A DNA stretch of 64,000 bases from Stercoripulliclostridium_A sp045577735 (GTDB lineage Bacteria > Bacillota > Clostridia > Christensenellales > DTU072): contig JAZNIY010000017.1 in the NCBI GenBank assembly GCA_045577735.1, positions 141,386 through 205,385 of the forward strand, given 5' to 3'. This document shows, one piece after another, positions 34,400-43,696 of this stretch (the stretch's first letter is position 1; every line of letters starts with the position of its first letter). The notes below the pieces were generated by a model. The model searched no databases, was not told the origin of the DNA, and saw only the letters and a list, made by a program, of their open reading frames with translations. The translations under genes and the position numbers were made by a program.

Positions 34400-35247
34400 T
34401 GAAAAAATGGACTAAATACGTTGTAACAATTTCACTATTTGCAGTCATTCTTTCCACCTTACTACTTACGGGTTGCCAATCTCTAACGGGTGACGAAGGG
34501 TATAATGCTATGCAACAAGCCATCGATAACACCCTATCCCTTGACAACGCCCACATCTTCTATTGGAAAGAAAGCATTGCTACCCCCAGAGAAGGCAGTA
34601 TAACCAACCTTGTTGAAACAACCACTGCAAACGTACTTTGCACAATAGATCGTGACTATAATTTCGTCAAAAACGGTGGTGGCGAATACGATTACGACGA
34701 CCTAAAAGCAAGAGTTACCAAAACTTATGACGGCAAATCGGTATACGAACTATATTGTGGCGTTGCTGAAAACCAATCTTCTTACCTTGCAACACGTGGT
34801 AGTTTAACCGGCACAACACCTCTTACCTCTGAGGACAAATATTCTTTCGAAAGCAAGACTGCAAAAGAGTACGTTATGAGCGAAGCCTTCAAGCCCTATA
34901 CTCTTGCTGAAAAGCTCAAAGAATTAAAGGGTCTTAAGAGAGAAGATATTCTCATTGAAGAGTATGATAATGGTAAAGTAGAAAGAAAGGGACAAGTTAC
35001 CACCATTACTTGCAAGCTAAGTGAAAACTATCTTAAAGCTTACGAAGAAGCCAATGGCAAAAAGAGCGTTCTTGACGGCAAATACGTCACAATAGAAATG
35101 GCATACGATCGTATTTCTGCCGTTATCGTATATCAAAACGATCCCAAAGCAACGGGTGAAAACACCGGTCTTCTTGCTCTGGAATACGAAAGTTACAAGT
35201 TCGAAGTAGTGTATACCGGCCCCAAATTTACAGTTCCAAATCCCTAG
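34399..35247 (+). CDS. Lipoprotein of unknown function
   Basis: A 282-residue lipoprotein: signal peptide with lipobox LLTGC (cysteine near residue 26), then a soluble acidic domain. No family recognised. It starts on the last base of the symporter stop codon with a GGAGG in the end of that gene, so expression is coupled. The stable pairing with the symporter and the deacetylase suggests a shared role at the cell surface. Confidence 0.85.
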   Translation: MKKWTKYVVTISLFAVILSTLLLTGCQSLTGDEGYNAMQQAIDNTLSLDNAHIFYWKESIATPREGSITNLVETTTANVLCTIDRDYNFVKNGGGEYDYDDLKARVTKTYDGKSVYELYCGVAENQSSYLATRGSLTGTTPLTSEDKYSFESKTAKEYVMSEAFKPYTLAEKLKELKGLKREDILIEEYDNGKVERKGQVTTITCKLSENYLKAYEEANGKKSVLDGKYVTIEMAYDRISAVIVYQNDPKATGENTGLLALEYESYKFEVVYTGPKFTVPNP

Positions 35248-35262
35248 TACTAGGAGGTTAAC

Positions 35263-36042
35263 GTGTCAATTTTAACTTGGATACTTAAAAAGTTCGTAGT
35301 GCCCATTCCAAAGGTCGATGCCTTTGATGAATACCTGTTCATTGGACCACACCCCGACGATATTGAAGTAGGCGCCGGCGCAACCGTTTCTCGCCTTGTT
35401 GAAATGGGCAAAAAGGTTACGTTTCTGATAGCAACCGATGGCTGTTACGGTTCCCAAACTGCTGATTACGACAAAGCTGAACTCATAAAAACTCGCCAAG
35501 CAGAGTCCATTGAATCAGCAAAAGTTTTGGGGGTAACCAACGTGCATTTCTTACCCTTTAGTGATTGCGGAATATACGACCAGTACGAGCTAACCCAAGC
35601 AATAGCAAAGAAGATTATAGAAATTAAACCCGAAGCCGTTTTTACTGCCGATCCCAACCTTCAAACCGAGTGTCATATAGATCACCTTAACGTAGGAAGA
35701 GCCTCTGCAAACGCCTATCATTTGTGCGCAAACGCTCCCTATGCTAAAGAGTTTGCAAGCGACACTCCGGCAACACCCTCCCTACTCGCTTTCTATTATA
35801 CGGACAGCCCCAACACCTATTTCAAAACGGGCTCCAAACACGTAAAGAAGCAGAAAGAGGCTTTGATGAAGTTTACCTCCCAAATGGCATTCAATGAAAA
35901 ACACAATGGCGACGGCGATTTTATTATGCTATATAACCACTTCCGTTCCATTAGGTTTGGCATAAAAAAACTTAAAGGGCGCGCAGACGGATTCCGTTGT
36001 CTAGGTAACACCCACACCCATTGTTGCGCAGAAAAAATTTAA
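35263..36042 (+). CDS. PIG-L family deacetylase
   Basis: A 259-residue LmbE/PIG-L enzyme, a zinc-dependent deacetylase of N-acetylglucosamine-type sugars. The zinc motif PHPDD is in FIGPHPDDIEVGAG (residue ~27), and a second histidine motif ECHIDHLNVG lies near 136. GTG start with TAGGAGGT upstream. Third gene of the symporter operon; could trim an imported acetylated sugar. A terminator follows. Confidence 0.93.
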   Translation: MSILTWILKKFVVPIPKVDAFDEYLFIGPHPDDIEVGAGATVSRLVEMGKKVTFLIATDGCYGSQTADYDKAELIKTRQAESIESAKVLGVTNVHFLPFSDCGIYDQYELTQAIAKKIIEIKPEAVFTADPNLQTECHIDHLNVGRASANAYHLCANAPYAKEFASDTPATPSLLAFYYTDSPNTYFKTGSKHVKKQKEALMKFTSQMAFNEKHNGDGDFIMLYNHFRSIRFGIKKLKGRADGFRCLGNTHTHCCAEKI

Positions 36043-36063
36043 CTTTTAACTTAATTTAAGCAC

Positions 36064-36090
36064 GGCACTCGTAAAATGAGTGCCTTTTTT
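36064..36090 (+). terminator. Terminator after the PIG-L gene
   Basis: GGCACTC / GAGTGCC, 7-base loop, TTTTTT. Confidence 0.9.
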
Positions 36091-36125
36091 ATTTTTAATA
36101 CTTTTTTTGCATAGCAAAAAACCTC

Positions 36126-36154
36126 TTGTCAAGCCTGCTTTTTTGTAGTATGAT
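36126..36154 (+). promoter_or_regulatory. Promoter of the second GPH symporter operon
   Basis: TTGTCA (36126-36131), 17-bp spacer, TATGAT (36149-36154). The leader begins with a CG/TG-alternating tract (36170-36189) before AGAGGAG. Confidence 0.68.
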
Positions 36155-36208
36155 ATATGTACTTATAAAGCGCGCGTGTTTGTGCGCACCCTTAAGAGGA
36201 GAAACAAT

Positions 36209-37825
36209 ATGGCAAAAGAGAAAACAAACGTCAACTCCGAAGTTGAGAAATTGAGTGACATCATTCCCAACAAAGAGAAACTCGCTTATGGTGTAGGCGC
36301 CTTAATGGACGGCGGTGGCGTAGCATTGATGTCATGCGTTATGGTTAAATACATGACCAACCTTGGTATCGCTATGGGCGTTGCATCCACCATTTTCATG
36401 ATTGCGAAACTTTGGGATGCTATCACCGACCCCTTAATGGGCTTTATTACCGACAACACAAGAAGCAAATACGGCAGAAGAAAACCCTACCTTTTCTGGG
36501 GTGGTATTTCTCTCATTTTTGCAATCTTCTTACTATTCGCGCCCATAAGAGATTGGGGTGTAGGCGTAGGCGGAGCCATTGCGTACATAATCATATTCTA
36601 CTTGGTATGGAACACTTGCTCTACTATAACCCAAGTACCTTATTGCTCGCTTGCAAGCGATATTTCGCCAAACCATAATGAAAGAAACTGGGCAAATACC
36701 TTTAAATTGGTTTTCTCCGCCGCATCAGCAGGTCTTTCTTACGTTATCCCACTATTCTTGTTAGAGGCAACCCAACCTAGCGCAGATGGTCCGGCTACAC
36801 TAAACATGACGGAATTCTGGATTATTATTTCCACCGTATTCGGTCTATTATTCGGTGGTGGTTTGATTATTTCCGGCATCTTCGTTAAAGAAAGAATTAC
36901 CCCCGACAAGAATGCTCCCGTAGAAAAGTTTAACTTCAAGAGATTCCTTGAAAGTTATGCCATTCCTTTTAGAAACAAATCCTTCCGTTGGCATATAACG
37001 ATGTACGCAACGGCATTTATGTGCGCGGACATGATTTCCGCACTAGCCGTTTACTACGCAACCGACGTTTGGGCAGGTCAATACCTCGACCTAGGATTTA
37101 TGAGCCTCAAATTCTCGTCCATGCTAATAGTTGCGCCCTTGATGGTTATGGCAGTAGTTGCATTCCCCATCGTTCGTACTTTGATGGTTAAGAAGAGCAA
37201 GCAATTCGCATTCCGCGTCGGCTTACCTTGTTACATCGTAGGTGGCATTATGCTAGCAGTTATGGATCCCTCTTGGACACCCCCTATCGTAGTTCCCATC
37301 GTAGCAGCTATTATGGGCCTCGGCTTTGGTGGTGCACAAATGATGCCTTGGATTATCTTCCCCGACACCGTTGACGTTGCAGAAATGGCTACCGGCGAAA
37401 GACCCACCGGCACTTACTCCGGCATTATGACCCTTATTAGAAAGGTTGCAGGTGCTTTGGGCGTAGGTATGGTAGGCTGGATTATAGATGCTTGTGGATA
37501 CCAAGAAGCACAAGAGGGCGTAACCGAATACATCGTTCAAACCGATGCAGCACTACTTGCTATCAAACTCGTTTTGGGTATCTCGGTAGCAGTATTCATC
37601 ACCGTTGCCTTCCTTGCATCCTTCCGTTACAAGATTACCGACAAGAAATTGGACAGAGCAAGATACTTCATCGACAAAGTTAAAGAAGAGGGCTTGGACA
37701 GCCTAACCGAAGAAGAAGCTCAAGAGAGAAAGGCTCTCGTAACCGAACTTTACGGCAAAGTTCCCAACGCTAGCGCTACTTTCACCACGATGGTGGACGA
37801 AAAAGACGAATATTTGGAGGGCTAA
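36209..37825 (+). CDS. GPH-type (MFS) sugar:cation symporter
   Basis: A 538-residue, 12-helix symporter of the GPH family: KLWDAITDPLMGFITDNTRS is the conserved loop 2-3 region, TQVPYCSLASDIS and PWIIFPDTVDVAE are family landmarks. ATG 36209 is preceded by AGAGGAG; an upstream in-frame codon at 36176 is rejected. Starts an apparent operon with the Dabb, phosphoribosyltransferase and following genes (gaps of 3-9 bases). Likely imports a glycoside; substrate unknown. Confidence 0.94.
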   Translation: MAKEKTNVNSEVEKLSDIIPNKEKLAYGVGALMDGGGVALMSCVMVKYMTNLGIAMGVASTIFMIAKLWDAITDPLMGFITDNTRSKYGRRKPYLFWGGISLIFAIFLLFAPIRDWGVGVGGAIAYIIIFYLVWNTCSTITQVPYCSLASDISPNHNERNWANTFKLVFSAASAGLSYVIPLFLLEATQPSADGPATLNMTEFWIIISTVFGLLFGGGLIISGIFVKERITPDKNAPVEKFNFKRFLESYAIPFRNKSFRWHITMYATAFMCADMISALAVYYATDVWAGQYLDLGFMSLKFSSMLIVAPLMVMAVVAFPIVRTLMVKKSKQFAFRVGLPCYIVGGIMLAVMDPSWTPPIVVPIVAAIMGLGFGGAQMMPWIIFPDTVDVAEMATGERPTGTYSGIMTLIRKVAGALGVGMVGWIIDACGYQEAQEGVTEYIVQTDAALLAIKLVLGISVAVFITVAFLASFRYKITDKKLDRARYFIDKVKEEGLDSLTEEEAQERKALVTELYGKVPNASATFTTMVDEKDEYLEG

Positions 37826-37828
37826 TTT

Positions 37829-38119
37829 ATGGTTAAGCATATGGTTTTATTCAAGCTAAAAGACAATTCATATGAAAATTGCTTGAAAGCAAAAGAGGTT
37901 CTAATGTCCATGGACGGCAACGTTCCCGAGCTTCGTTCCATTGAAGTAGGCATCGATTTTCTTCACTCCGAAAGAAGCTACGACGTAGCACTAATAGTCA
38001 CGGTGGACAGCAAAGAAGCCCTTGAAAGCTACCAAAAAGACCCCTATCACTGCTCCGTTGTTAAACCACATATGCACGCAGTTAGACAGGGCTCTGTAGC
38101 TCTCGATTTTGAATTTTAG
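37829..38119 (+). CDS. Dabb (dimeric alpha/beta barrel) domain protein
   Basis: A 96-residue single-domain stress-responsive A/B-barrel protein: MVKHMVLFKLKD start, SYDVALIVTVDSKEALESYQ and a C-terminal KPHMHAVRQGSVALDFE. Such small dimeric proteins occur beside sugar-modifying genes; the biochemical role is mostly unknown. GGAGG of its ribosome binding site lies in the end of the symporter gene. Confidence 0.9.
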   Translation: MVKHMVLFKLKDNSYENCLKAKEVLMSMDGNVPELRSIEVGIDFLHSERSYDVALIVTVDSKEALESYQKDPYHCSVVKPHMHAVRQGSVALDFEF

Positions 38120-38128
38120 GAGAAAAAT

Positions 38129-38671
38129 ATGACTGATTTTTATAAAATTGATATAAACGGCTATTCTCACGATTTGCCCATATTGCCCATTGGCGATATT
38201 AAGATTTGTTTCTTTAATCTTCACGGCGCACAAAAACTTACCGAGCACTGCGGTAAAGAACTTGCAAAACTGGCAAGCAAAGAGGTTGAAGTCGTAATCA
38301 CTGCAGAAAGCAAGGGTTTGCAACTCGCTCACTGCGTTGCACGTGAACTAAACCACGAATATTACGCAGTTGCAAGAAAGGCTCTCAAGCTTTATATGCA
38401 AGACGGCATTAACGTAACCGTAAAATCCATTACTACTGCACAAGAACAAACGCTATACCTCTCTGCACACGACGTTGACCTCATTCGTGGCAAAAAAGTT
38501 GCTATCGTCGATGACGTTATCTCTACCGGCGGTAGCCTAAAGGGCCTTGAAATGTTGGTAGAAAAAGCGGGTGGCATCATCGTAGATCGCCTATTCGTAC
38601 TTGCCGAAGGCGATGCATGCGAGCGTGAAAACGTCAAATTCCTCGCAACCATACCAATCATAACCGATTAA
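38129..38671 (+). CDS. Phosphoribosyltransferase family protein, adenine-PRT-like
   Basis: A 180-residue type I phosphoribosyltransferase. The PRPP-binding motif VAIVDDVISTGGSL is at residues ~128-141; ITAESKGLQLAHCVAREL near 53 matches the APRT/XPRT substrate loop. It probably salvages a purine base, but could be a regulatory PRT. AGGAG upstream; the stop overlaps the next start by one base. Confidence 0.88.
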   Translation: MTDFYKIDINGYSHDLPILPIGDIKICFFNLHGAQKLTEHCGKELAKLASKEVEVVITAESKGLQLAHCVARELNHEYYAVARKALKLYMQDGINVTVKSITTAQEQTLYLSAHDVDLIRGKKVAIVDDVISTGGSLKGLEMLVEKAGGIIVDRLFVLAEGDACERENVKFLATIPIITD

Positions 38672-39585
38672 TGTTACGTTACCCGACAAAAGAAGATTTA
38701 AACGGAATTTATAGTATCCTTGGCGCCTCTGACGTCGAGGATACTTCTTATGCAAAAACAACGATTATAGGTTGGTTCAAAGATAAACAACCTTTGGTAG
38801 ACGTGGGGGAAGACTACGCACTTTTTAGTGGCACCGTAGAGGGTGGAAGAAAACTTTTTTGGTCTCCACTTGTAAAAAATAACGCCGATCTTCCAAAATA
38901 TATTGCACTTGCAGAAAGTTACGGTGCCAAAGTTTTTAGCAACGTAACGGCATCTCAAAAAGAAATATATGAAAATATGGGTTACGAAGTATCCCCCTCT
39001 CGCAACTACTTTGAATACCTATATCTGCCCCAAGATTTAATAGAATTAAAGGGCAAAAAATACCACGCAAAGCGCAACTTCATTAACGGATTTAACCTTC
39101 CCTATGAGTTTCGCCCCTACAACGAAAACGATCGCGACAATCTTAACGAGTTACTATTCAAATGGAGTTATCTGCACATCGACAACGGCGTTAATTTCTC
39201 CAAAGAAAACGGTTGGCAACCAGATGGTGTTCGCGAAAAAATATTGAACGATCCCGAAATAAAAGCCCTACACGCCGTACTGGACGACATGGATGCTTAC
39301 AACTGCTTTGCAGACGTTTTAACCATTGAAAACGGCAAAATTATAGGCTTTGCGCTCGGTGAAATTATGCCTAACGGCATTGGCGCAATATACTTCGAAA
39401 AAGGAGATATTGACTACAAAGGCATATATCCCCTACTTGATAACGCTTTTTGTAAAAAGCACTTTTCATCAAACGTTAAGTACGTAAACAAGCAAGAAGA
39501 TATGGGACTAGAGGGGTTAAGAAAGTCTAAGCTTAGCTATCATCCCATAAAATTCGCCGAAAGATACGTAGCAAAGAAGATATAG
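38671..39585 (+). CDS. DUF2156 / GNAT-like acyltransferase
   Basis: A 304-residue protein of the DUF2156 type, related to the catalytic domain of lysyl-phosphatidylglycerol synthase and Fem-like transferases. Seen: YLPQDLIELKGKKYHAKRNFINGF (quoted in part; residues ~117-140) and a C-terminal YKGIYPLLDNAFCKKHF. Likely transfers an aminoacyl group; the acceptor is unknown. Translationally coupled to the phosphoribosyltransferase. Confidence 0.85.
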   Translation: MLRYPTKEDLNGIYSILGASDVEDTSYAKTTIIGWFKDKQPLVDVGEDYALFSGTVEGGRKLFWSPLVKNNADLPKYIALAESYGAKVFSNVTASQKEIYENMGYEVSPSRNYFEYLYLPQDLIELKGKKYHAKRNFINGFNLPYEFRPYNENDRDNLNELLFKWSYLHIDNGVNFSKENGWQPDGVREKILNDPEIKALHAVLDDMDAYNCFADVLTIENGKIIGFALGEIMPNGIGAIYFEKGDIDYKGIYPLLDNAFCKKHFSSNVKYVNKQEDMGLEGLRKSKLSYHPIKFAERYVAKKI

Positions 39586-39586
39586 T

Positions 39587-40375
39587 ATGTTAAAAATAGA
39601 CGTGCTCGCGTCGGGCAGTAAAGGTAATAGCACTTTGATAACCACGGGCGAAGGGAAAAAACTCCTCATTGACTGTGGCATTAGTGCACGCGCACTGACT
39701 AGTGCTCTTAGAAAAAAGAATACCTCCCTTTCCGAAATTAAAGCCATACTCATAACCCACGAGCATGCCGACCACGTACACTCCGTTGCACAAATTTCCG
39801 AAGCCTACAACGTTCCGGTTTTTGCAAATAACGTTACCATGTCGGTGCTAAAAAGAAAGACGGGACTCAAGGGTGGATATTTCTTTGAAGAAACCTCACC
39901 TTTTAATATAATGGGACTGGAAATTCGCCCATTCCGTACCTCACACGATGCAGTATATCCCGTTGGCTACTCATTGCTTGACGGCGAAAGTAAGTTTACC
40001 TACGCAACCGACCTCGGCTATTTTAGCCCCTCGGTCAAAGAAAACGTGAAGGATTCCGACGTAGTGCTAATAGAGTCCAACCACGACGTGGATATGCTAC
40101 TATGTGGTCCATACCCCAAGTATCTTAAAGAAAGAATACTCTCTAATCGTGGTCACCTTTCAAATCATAACTGCGCCGAGGCTATTCGTGATATTCTAAA
40201 TTTAGGTACCAAGAAATTTATATTAGGGCACTTAAGCGAGCAAAACAACACTTATGCGCTTGCGCGAGAAACCACCTTGAATTTACTTGAAAAAAGTGGC
40301 GCCACACTAGAGAAAGATTACAATTTCTTTATTGCAACCCAGCAAGGACTTGATGAAACAATACTAACAAAATGA
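39587..40375 (+). CDS. MBL-fold metallohydrolase, WalJ/YycJ-like
   Basis: A 262-residue metallo-beta-lactamase-fold protein: LASGSKGNSTLI at the start and the metal motif ITHEHADHVHSV near residue 57, later ESNHDVDM and GHLSEQNN. The pattern matches YycJ/WalJ, linked to cell-wall and DNA-repair phenotypes in Firmicutes. rlmH lies three genes downstream, a neighbourhood often seen near yycJ. It ends in a 4-base overlap with the next gene. Confidence 0.9.
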   Translation: MLKIDVLASGSKGNSTLITTGEGKKLLIDCGISARALTSALRKKNTSLSEIKAILITHEHADHVHSVAQISEAYNVPVFANNVTMSVLKRKTGLKGGYFFEETSPFNIMGLEIRPFRTSHDAVYPVGYSLLDGESKFTYATDLGYFSPSVKENVKDSDVVLIESNHDVDMLLCGPYPKYLKERILSNRGHLSNHNCAEAIRDILNLGTKKFILGHLSEQNNTYALARETTLNLLEKSGATLEKDYNFFIATQQGLDETILTK

Positions 40376-41334
40376 GAAAAGAGGACAATCTTCAACTTAA
40401 TATTAAGGAAAAAGAAAGCACAACGGCTTATATAGCAAGCCTGATTCTTATGCTTGCCCTTTCCTACGTCATTTTGCTTGTTCCGACTGGTAACGCACAA
40501 ACACTTTTGAATTATGGCATCACGCAAATTTGTTATTTGATTATGCCCTTCATCTACCTCAAATGGCGTGGAGCAAGCTACACGAGCGTGGTTCCCGTTA
40601 AAGGGAAAATTAATCCCCTAGGGCTCCTTCTTACCCTACCCATTGCCCTTGGTGCTTTTTTACAAAATACGATTATTTCGGTACTATTCAACAACCTACT
40701 CATTCTAATGGGAGTAACTCCTTCCGTATCCCTTCCTCTTACCGATACCCCGTTAAATATCACTCTCGCCATACTTACTGTAGTCGTGCTCCCGGCCATT
40801 AGCGAGGAATTCCTATTCCGTGGCGTAATTGCATCGAGCTATAAGCAACACGGCGTTATGAAAGCTTGCTTCCTATCTTCTTTGATATTCGCCCTTTCAC
40901 ACTTTAATCCCGCTCAACTTGTACATCAATTCATCTTGGGCTTCATTCTTTGTGCAACAGTACTTACAACGGGAAATATCTGGTACGCCGTTATCATTCA
41001 CGCAATAAACAACCTTGTTGCGCTGTTCATCGGTGACGTCATCCCTGCCTTCAACGGACTTGCTACTTTGAATGCGACGAACGCTCTCATTCTACTCGCT
41101 ATGTGCGTAGTCGGTGCAATCATTTTAATTCTTTCCTTCATTTTCTTTAATCGCGCTTGCGCAAAGGATAATTTGAAGATATCGGGCAATCCTTTAAAGG
41201 TATTGTCCAAGACAAAAGCACCCGCTTATTATGAAAATAACGGAGAAAAACTCTCGTATATTACCATAGGATTCTTGGTATTCCTCACAGTAATGAGCAT
41301 ACTAACAGTCCTTGTTCAAACCCTTTCAGTATAG
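40372..41334 (+). CDS. CPBP family intramembrane metalloprotease (first)
   Basis: A 320-residue, ~8-helix CPBP (Abi/CAAX-like) protein. Motif 1 is SEEFLFRGV (EExxxR), motif 2 FALSHFNPAQ (H and N), and HAINN near the end of the core. Members process prenylated proteins or bacteriocin-type peptides. Paired with a second CPBP gene 8 bases downstream. Confidence 0.9.
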   Translation: MRKEDNLQLNIKEKESTTAYIASLILMLALSYVILLVPTGNAQTLLNYGITQICYLIMPFIYLKWRGASYTSVVPVKGKINPLGLLLTLPIALGAFLQNTIISVLFNNLLILMGVTPSVSLPLTDTPLNITLAILTVVVLPAISEEFLFRGVIASSYKQHGVMKACFLSSLIFALSHFNPAQLVHQFILGFILCATVLTTGNIWYAVIIHAINNLVALFIGDVIPAFNGLATLNATNALILLAMCVVGAIILILSFIFFNRACAKDNLKISGNPLKVLSKTKAPAYYENNGEKLSYITIGFLVFLTVMSILTVLVQTLSV

Positions 41335-41342
41335 AGGTTAAT

Positions 41343-42368
41343 ATGAGTAAAACTTTTAAACTTTCGGGAATAATGCTTTTTAGCGTAATGGGTTTACAGG
41401 TTATGCGCATTCTGTCCAGCCTGCTCCCACTTAGTGATAATATATCCGGGTGGTTGTTCAGTTTTATTATGCAATGCCTTTTCCTCGGCCTCTTCCCCTA
41501 TCTTCTTTACAAAGCAACCATTAAAGACGGTGATTTCCTAAAAGATATTCGTGTAAAGGCAAAAGTACACCCACTAAGCTATTTGCTGGCAATCGTTATT
41601 GGCTTTTTAACCTACGGTGTTAATAGTGGAGCAAGCACTATTTGGTACCTCGTTTTGTCCTCGCTAGGCTTTACCTACGTACGTGGTGGTGGAGTGCTGT
41701 TTACCTCTCCCGAAGTAATCGTGCTAGAAATTATTACAAGCTGTATGCTTCCTGCCATTTTTGAAGAAATTACCGATCGTGGCATACTTCTCGCTTGCCT
41801 AGACGACGTTAAAAACGATACGCTAAAAATAATTGCCGTCGGCCTATTCTTCGGTGCTTGTCACCAAAACGCCCCACAACTTGGACCTACGGCACTAGCC
41901 GGCGTTATAATTGGCTTTATGGCAGTAAAGAGTGGCTCCATTCTCCCCGGAATGATAGTCCACTTTATGAACAACTTTATTATTACCATTAGCGGTTACT
42001 TCTCGCAAAAGGGCATAGTCGTTCCTATTTTTTCAAAAATTGAAGAGCTACTATTCATGAATGGTTTGACTACCCTTCTTGCCGGTGCCGTTTGTGGAGT
42101 GGTCTTAATTTTCGTTCTTCGCTTTTTTGCAATTCTTAACGAAAAGCCCGAAAATAGGAAGCTTAAAACCAACGTTGAGGACACCATTGCTTCGGTTTAC
42201 GGTATAGGTTACAACGGTGCAAGGAGCAGTTACCAAACAAACGCCAAGACGCCCTCACCTTTAAGCGTTACAAAGGCAAAACGCTCCGATTACCTTCTTT
42301 TGGTACTAGCATTCCTTTCTGCTTTTGCCGTCACTGCTTTCACCTTCTTCTGGGGGCTACTAAGATGA
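41343..42368 (+). CDS. CPBP family intramembrane metalloprotease (second)
   Basis: A 341-residue paralogue of the preceding protein. Motif 1 reads FEEITDRGI (EExxxR kept), motif 2 GACHQNAPQL, and HFMNNF later. The C-terminal tail after ~260 is soluble before a final helix. AGAGGT upstream. The stop overlaps the rlmH start by 4 bases. Function in this organism unknown. Confidence 0.88.
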   Translation: MSKTFKLSGIMLFSVMGLQVMRILSSLLPLSDNISGWLFSFIMQCLFLGLFPYLLYKATIKDGDFLKDIRVKAKVHPLSYLLAIVIGFLTYGVNSGASTIWYLVLSSLGFTYVRGGGVLFTSPEVIVLEIITSCMLPAIFEEITDRGILLACLDDVKNDTLKIIAVGLFFGACHQNAPQLGPTALAGVIIGFMAVKSGSILPGMIVHFMNNFIITISGYFSQKGIVVPIFSKIEELLFMNGLTTLLAGAVCGVVLIFVLRFFAILNEKPENRKLKTNVEDTIASVYGIGYNGARSSYQTNAKTPSPLSVTKAKRSDYLLLVLAFLSAFAVTAFTFFWGLLR

Positions 42369-42826
42369 TAAAACTAAACGTAGTTGCCGTTGGAAAACTA
42401 AAAGAAAAGTTTTGGGTAGAGGCTATTGCCGAATACAAAAAGCGCATATCCAAGTACGCCGAGTTAAACATAATAGAATGCCCCGAAGGTGTTGACGAGG
42501 GCAATGCTGAAAGATTACAAAAGCAAGAGGAAGGTGGCATTCTTAAAAAGATTAAGGGTTACTGTGTACTTCTTGCAATAGATGGCGACCTCATTAAAAG
42601 CGAGGATCTTGCCTCCCTTATTGAAAGGGAAAGCACGAAGGGAAACAGCGAGTTCACCTTCGTCATTGGTGGCTCCAGAGGTGTCAGCGAGGAAGTTAGA
42701 AAGCGCGCGAATAAACTAATCAGCTTTGGGCGCGTGACCTATCCACACCAACTAATGCGCGTAATACTTAGCGAACAACTTTATCGCGCAACGACCATTA
42801 TCAACAAAACAAACTACCATAAATAG
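42365..42826 (+). CDS. rlmH: 23S rRNA (pseudouridine-1915-N3) methyltransferase
   Basis: A 153-residue SPOUT-class RlmH, near the usual length (~155-160). Typical segments: KLNVVAVGKLKEKFW, the knot motif FVIGGSRGVSEEV and the C-terminal LSEQLYRATTIINKTNYHK. Methylates the ribosome helix 69 pseudouridine. Confidence 0.97.
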   Translation: MIKLNVVAVGKLKEKFWVEAIAEYKKRISKYAELNIIECPEGVDEGNAERLQKQEEGGILKKIKGYCVLLAIDGDLIKSEDLASLIERESTKGNSEFTFVIGGSRGVSEEVRKRANKLISFGRVTYPHQLMRVILSEQLYRATTIINKTNYHK

Positions 42827-42850
42827 CACCCTCCTTGCATATTTTTTAGT

Positions 42851-43696
42851 ATGCAAGTAAGTGAATTTTTAAGTAGTTTGAACGATATTAACTGCACCTT
42901 GTCTTATATTGGCGAAAGCACTCTTGGGGAGAAGATACCCCTTCTCTCAAAAGGCGTAAAACGTCAGGGTGGCGTATTACTGATTGGCGCAACTCACGCT
43001 AGAGAATACGTCACAGCCTACCTACTTCGTGACCTAATCAAGGAGTACGAAGGGAGTTATCCTATTGACGTAGTGCCCATGCTTAACGTTGACGGAGTAA
43101 GGCTTTCACAAGGTGGTCTTAACGCGCTACCCCTTAAGTTACGGGACCGAATTTCCCTACTTCGCGTCAACGGAGGCTCTACCGATTTTAGCTTGTGGAA
43201 AGCGAACGTGCGCGCCGTGGACCTTAACGTAAACTGCGATGCCAATTGGGGGCAAGGAGAAGGCAATCTGACCTATCCTTCACCCCAAAGTTATATCGGC
43301 CCCTGCCCTTTTAGCGAGGTGGAAAGCTACGCTATAAAAAGGGTGATAGACGAAGGGAATTACGCGCTCGTAGTATGCTACCACTCTAAGGGCGAAGAGG
43401 TATATTACGGGTTTGGCAGTAATCACCTCTACAAAGCAGAGGCAACGCTCTGTTCCAACGCACTAGGCTACAAGCTGAAGCGTACGCCAAAATCGACGGG
43501 TGGCATAAAAGATTACTTTACCCACTCCACCGGCAGACTGGGTTTGACCGTGGAGGTGGGTAGCGACAAACTTAGTCACCCCATAGGATTAGAGCACCTA
43601 GAGGAACTTAAAGAAAGACACAAAGGCATATTAGAAATATACGCGGAGATAGCAAAACGATTATGGACAAAATACAATTCATGCGCCTCGCCATAA
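42851..43696 (+). CDS. M14 family zinc carboxypeptidase-like peptidase
   Basis: A 281-residue M14 peptidase without a signal peptide. The zinc HxxE is in ATHAREY (H~49, E~52), the third ligand in CYHSKGEE near 178, and the catalytic glutamate in LTVEVG near 237. Size and spacing suit bacterial M14 enzymes such as gamma-D-glutamyl-meso-diaminopimelate peptidases, suggesting cell-wall peptide recycling. No ribosome binding site is seen before ATG 42851, so the start is less certain. Overlaps tadA by 34 bases. Confidence 0.85.
   Translation: MQVSEFLSSLNDINCTLSYIGESTLGEKIPLLSKGVKRQGGVLLIGATHAREYVTAYLLRDLIKEYEGSYPIDVVPMLNVDGVRLSQGGLNALPLKLRDRISLLRVNGGSTDFSLWKANVRAVDLNVNCDANWGQGEGNLTYPSPQSYIGPCPFSEVESYAIKRVIDEGNYALVVCYHSKGEEVYYGFGSNHLYKAEATLCSNALGYKLKRTPKSTGGIKDYFTHSTGRLGLTVEVGSDKLSHPIGLEHLEELKERHKGILEIYAEIAKRLWTKYNSCASP

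Noticed and set aside
34041..34556. A 171-residue minus-strand frame opposite the symporter tail
   Set aside because: It is a shadow of the Lys/Glu-rich coding sequence; composition is Leu/Phe/Arg-biased as expected of antisense, and it has no start signals.
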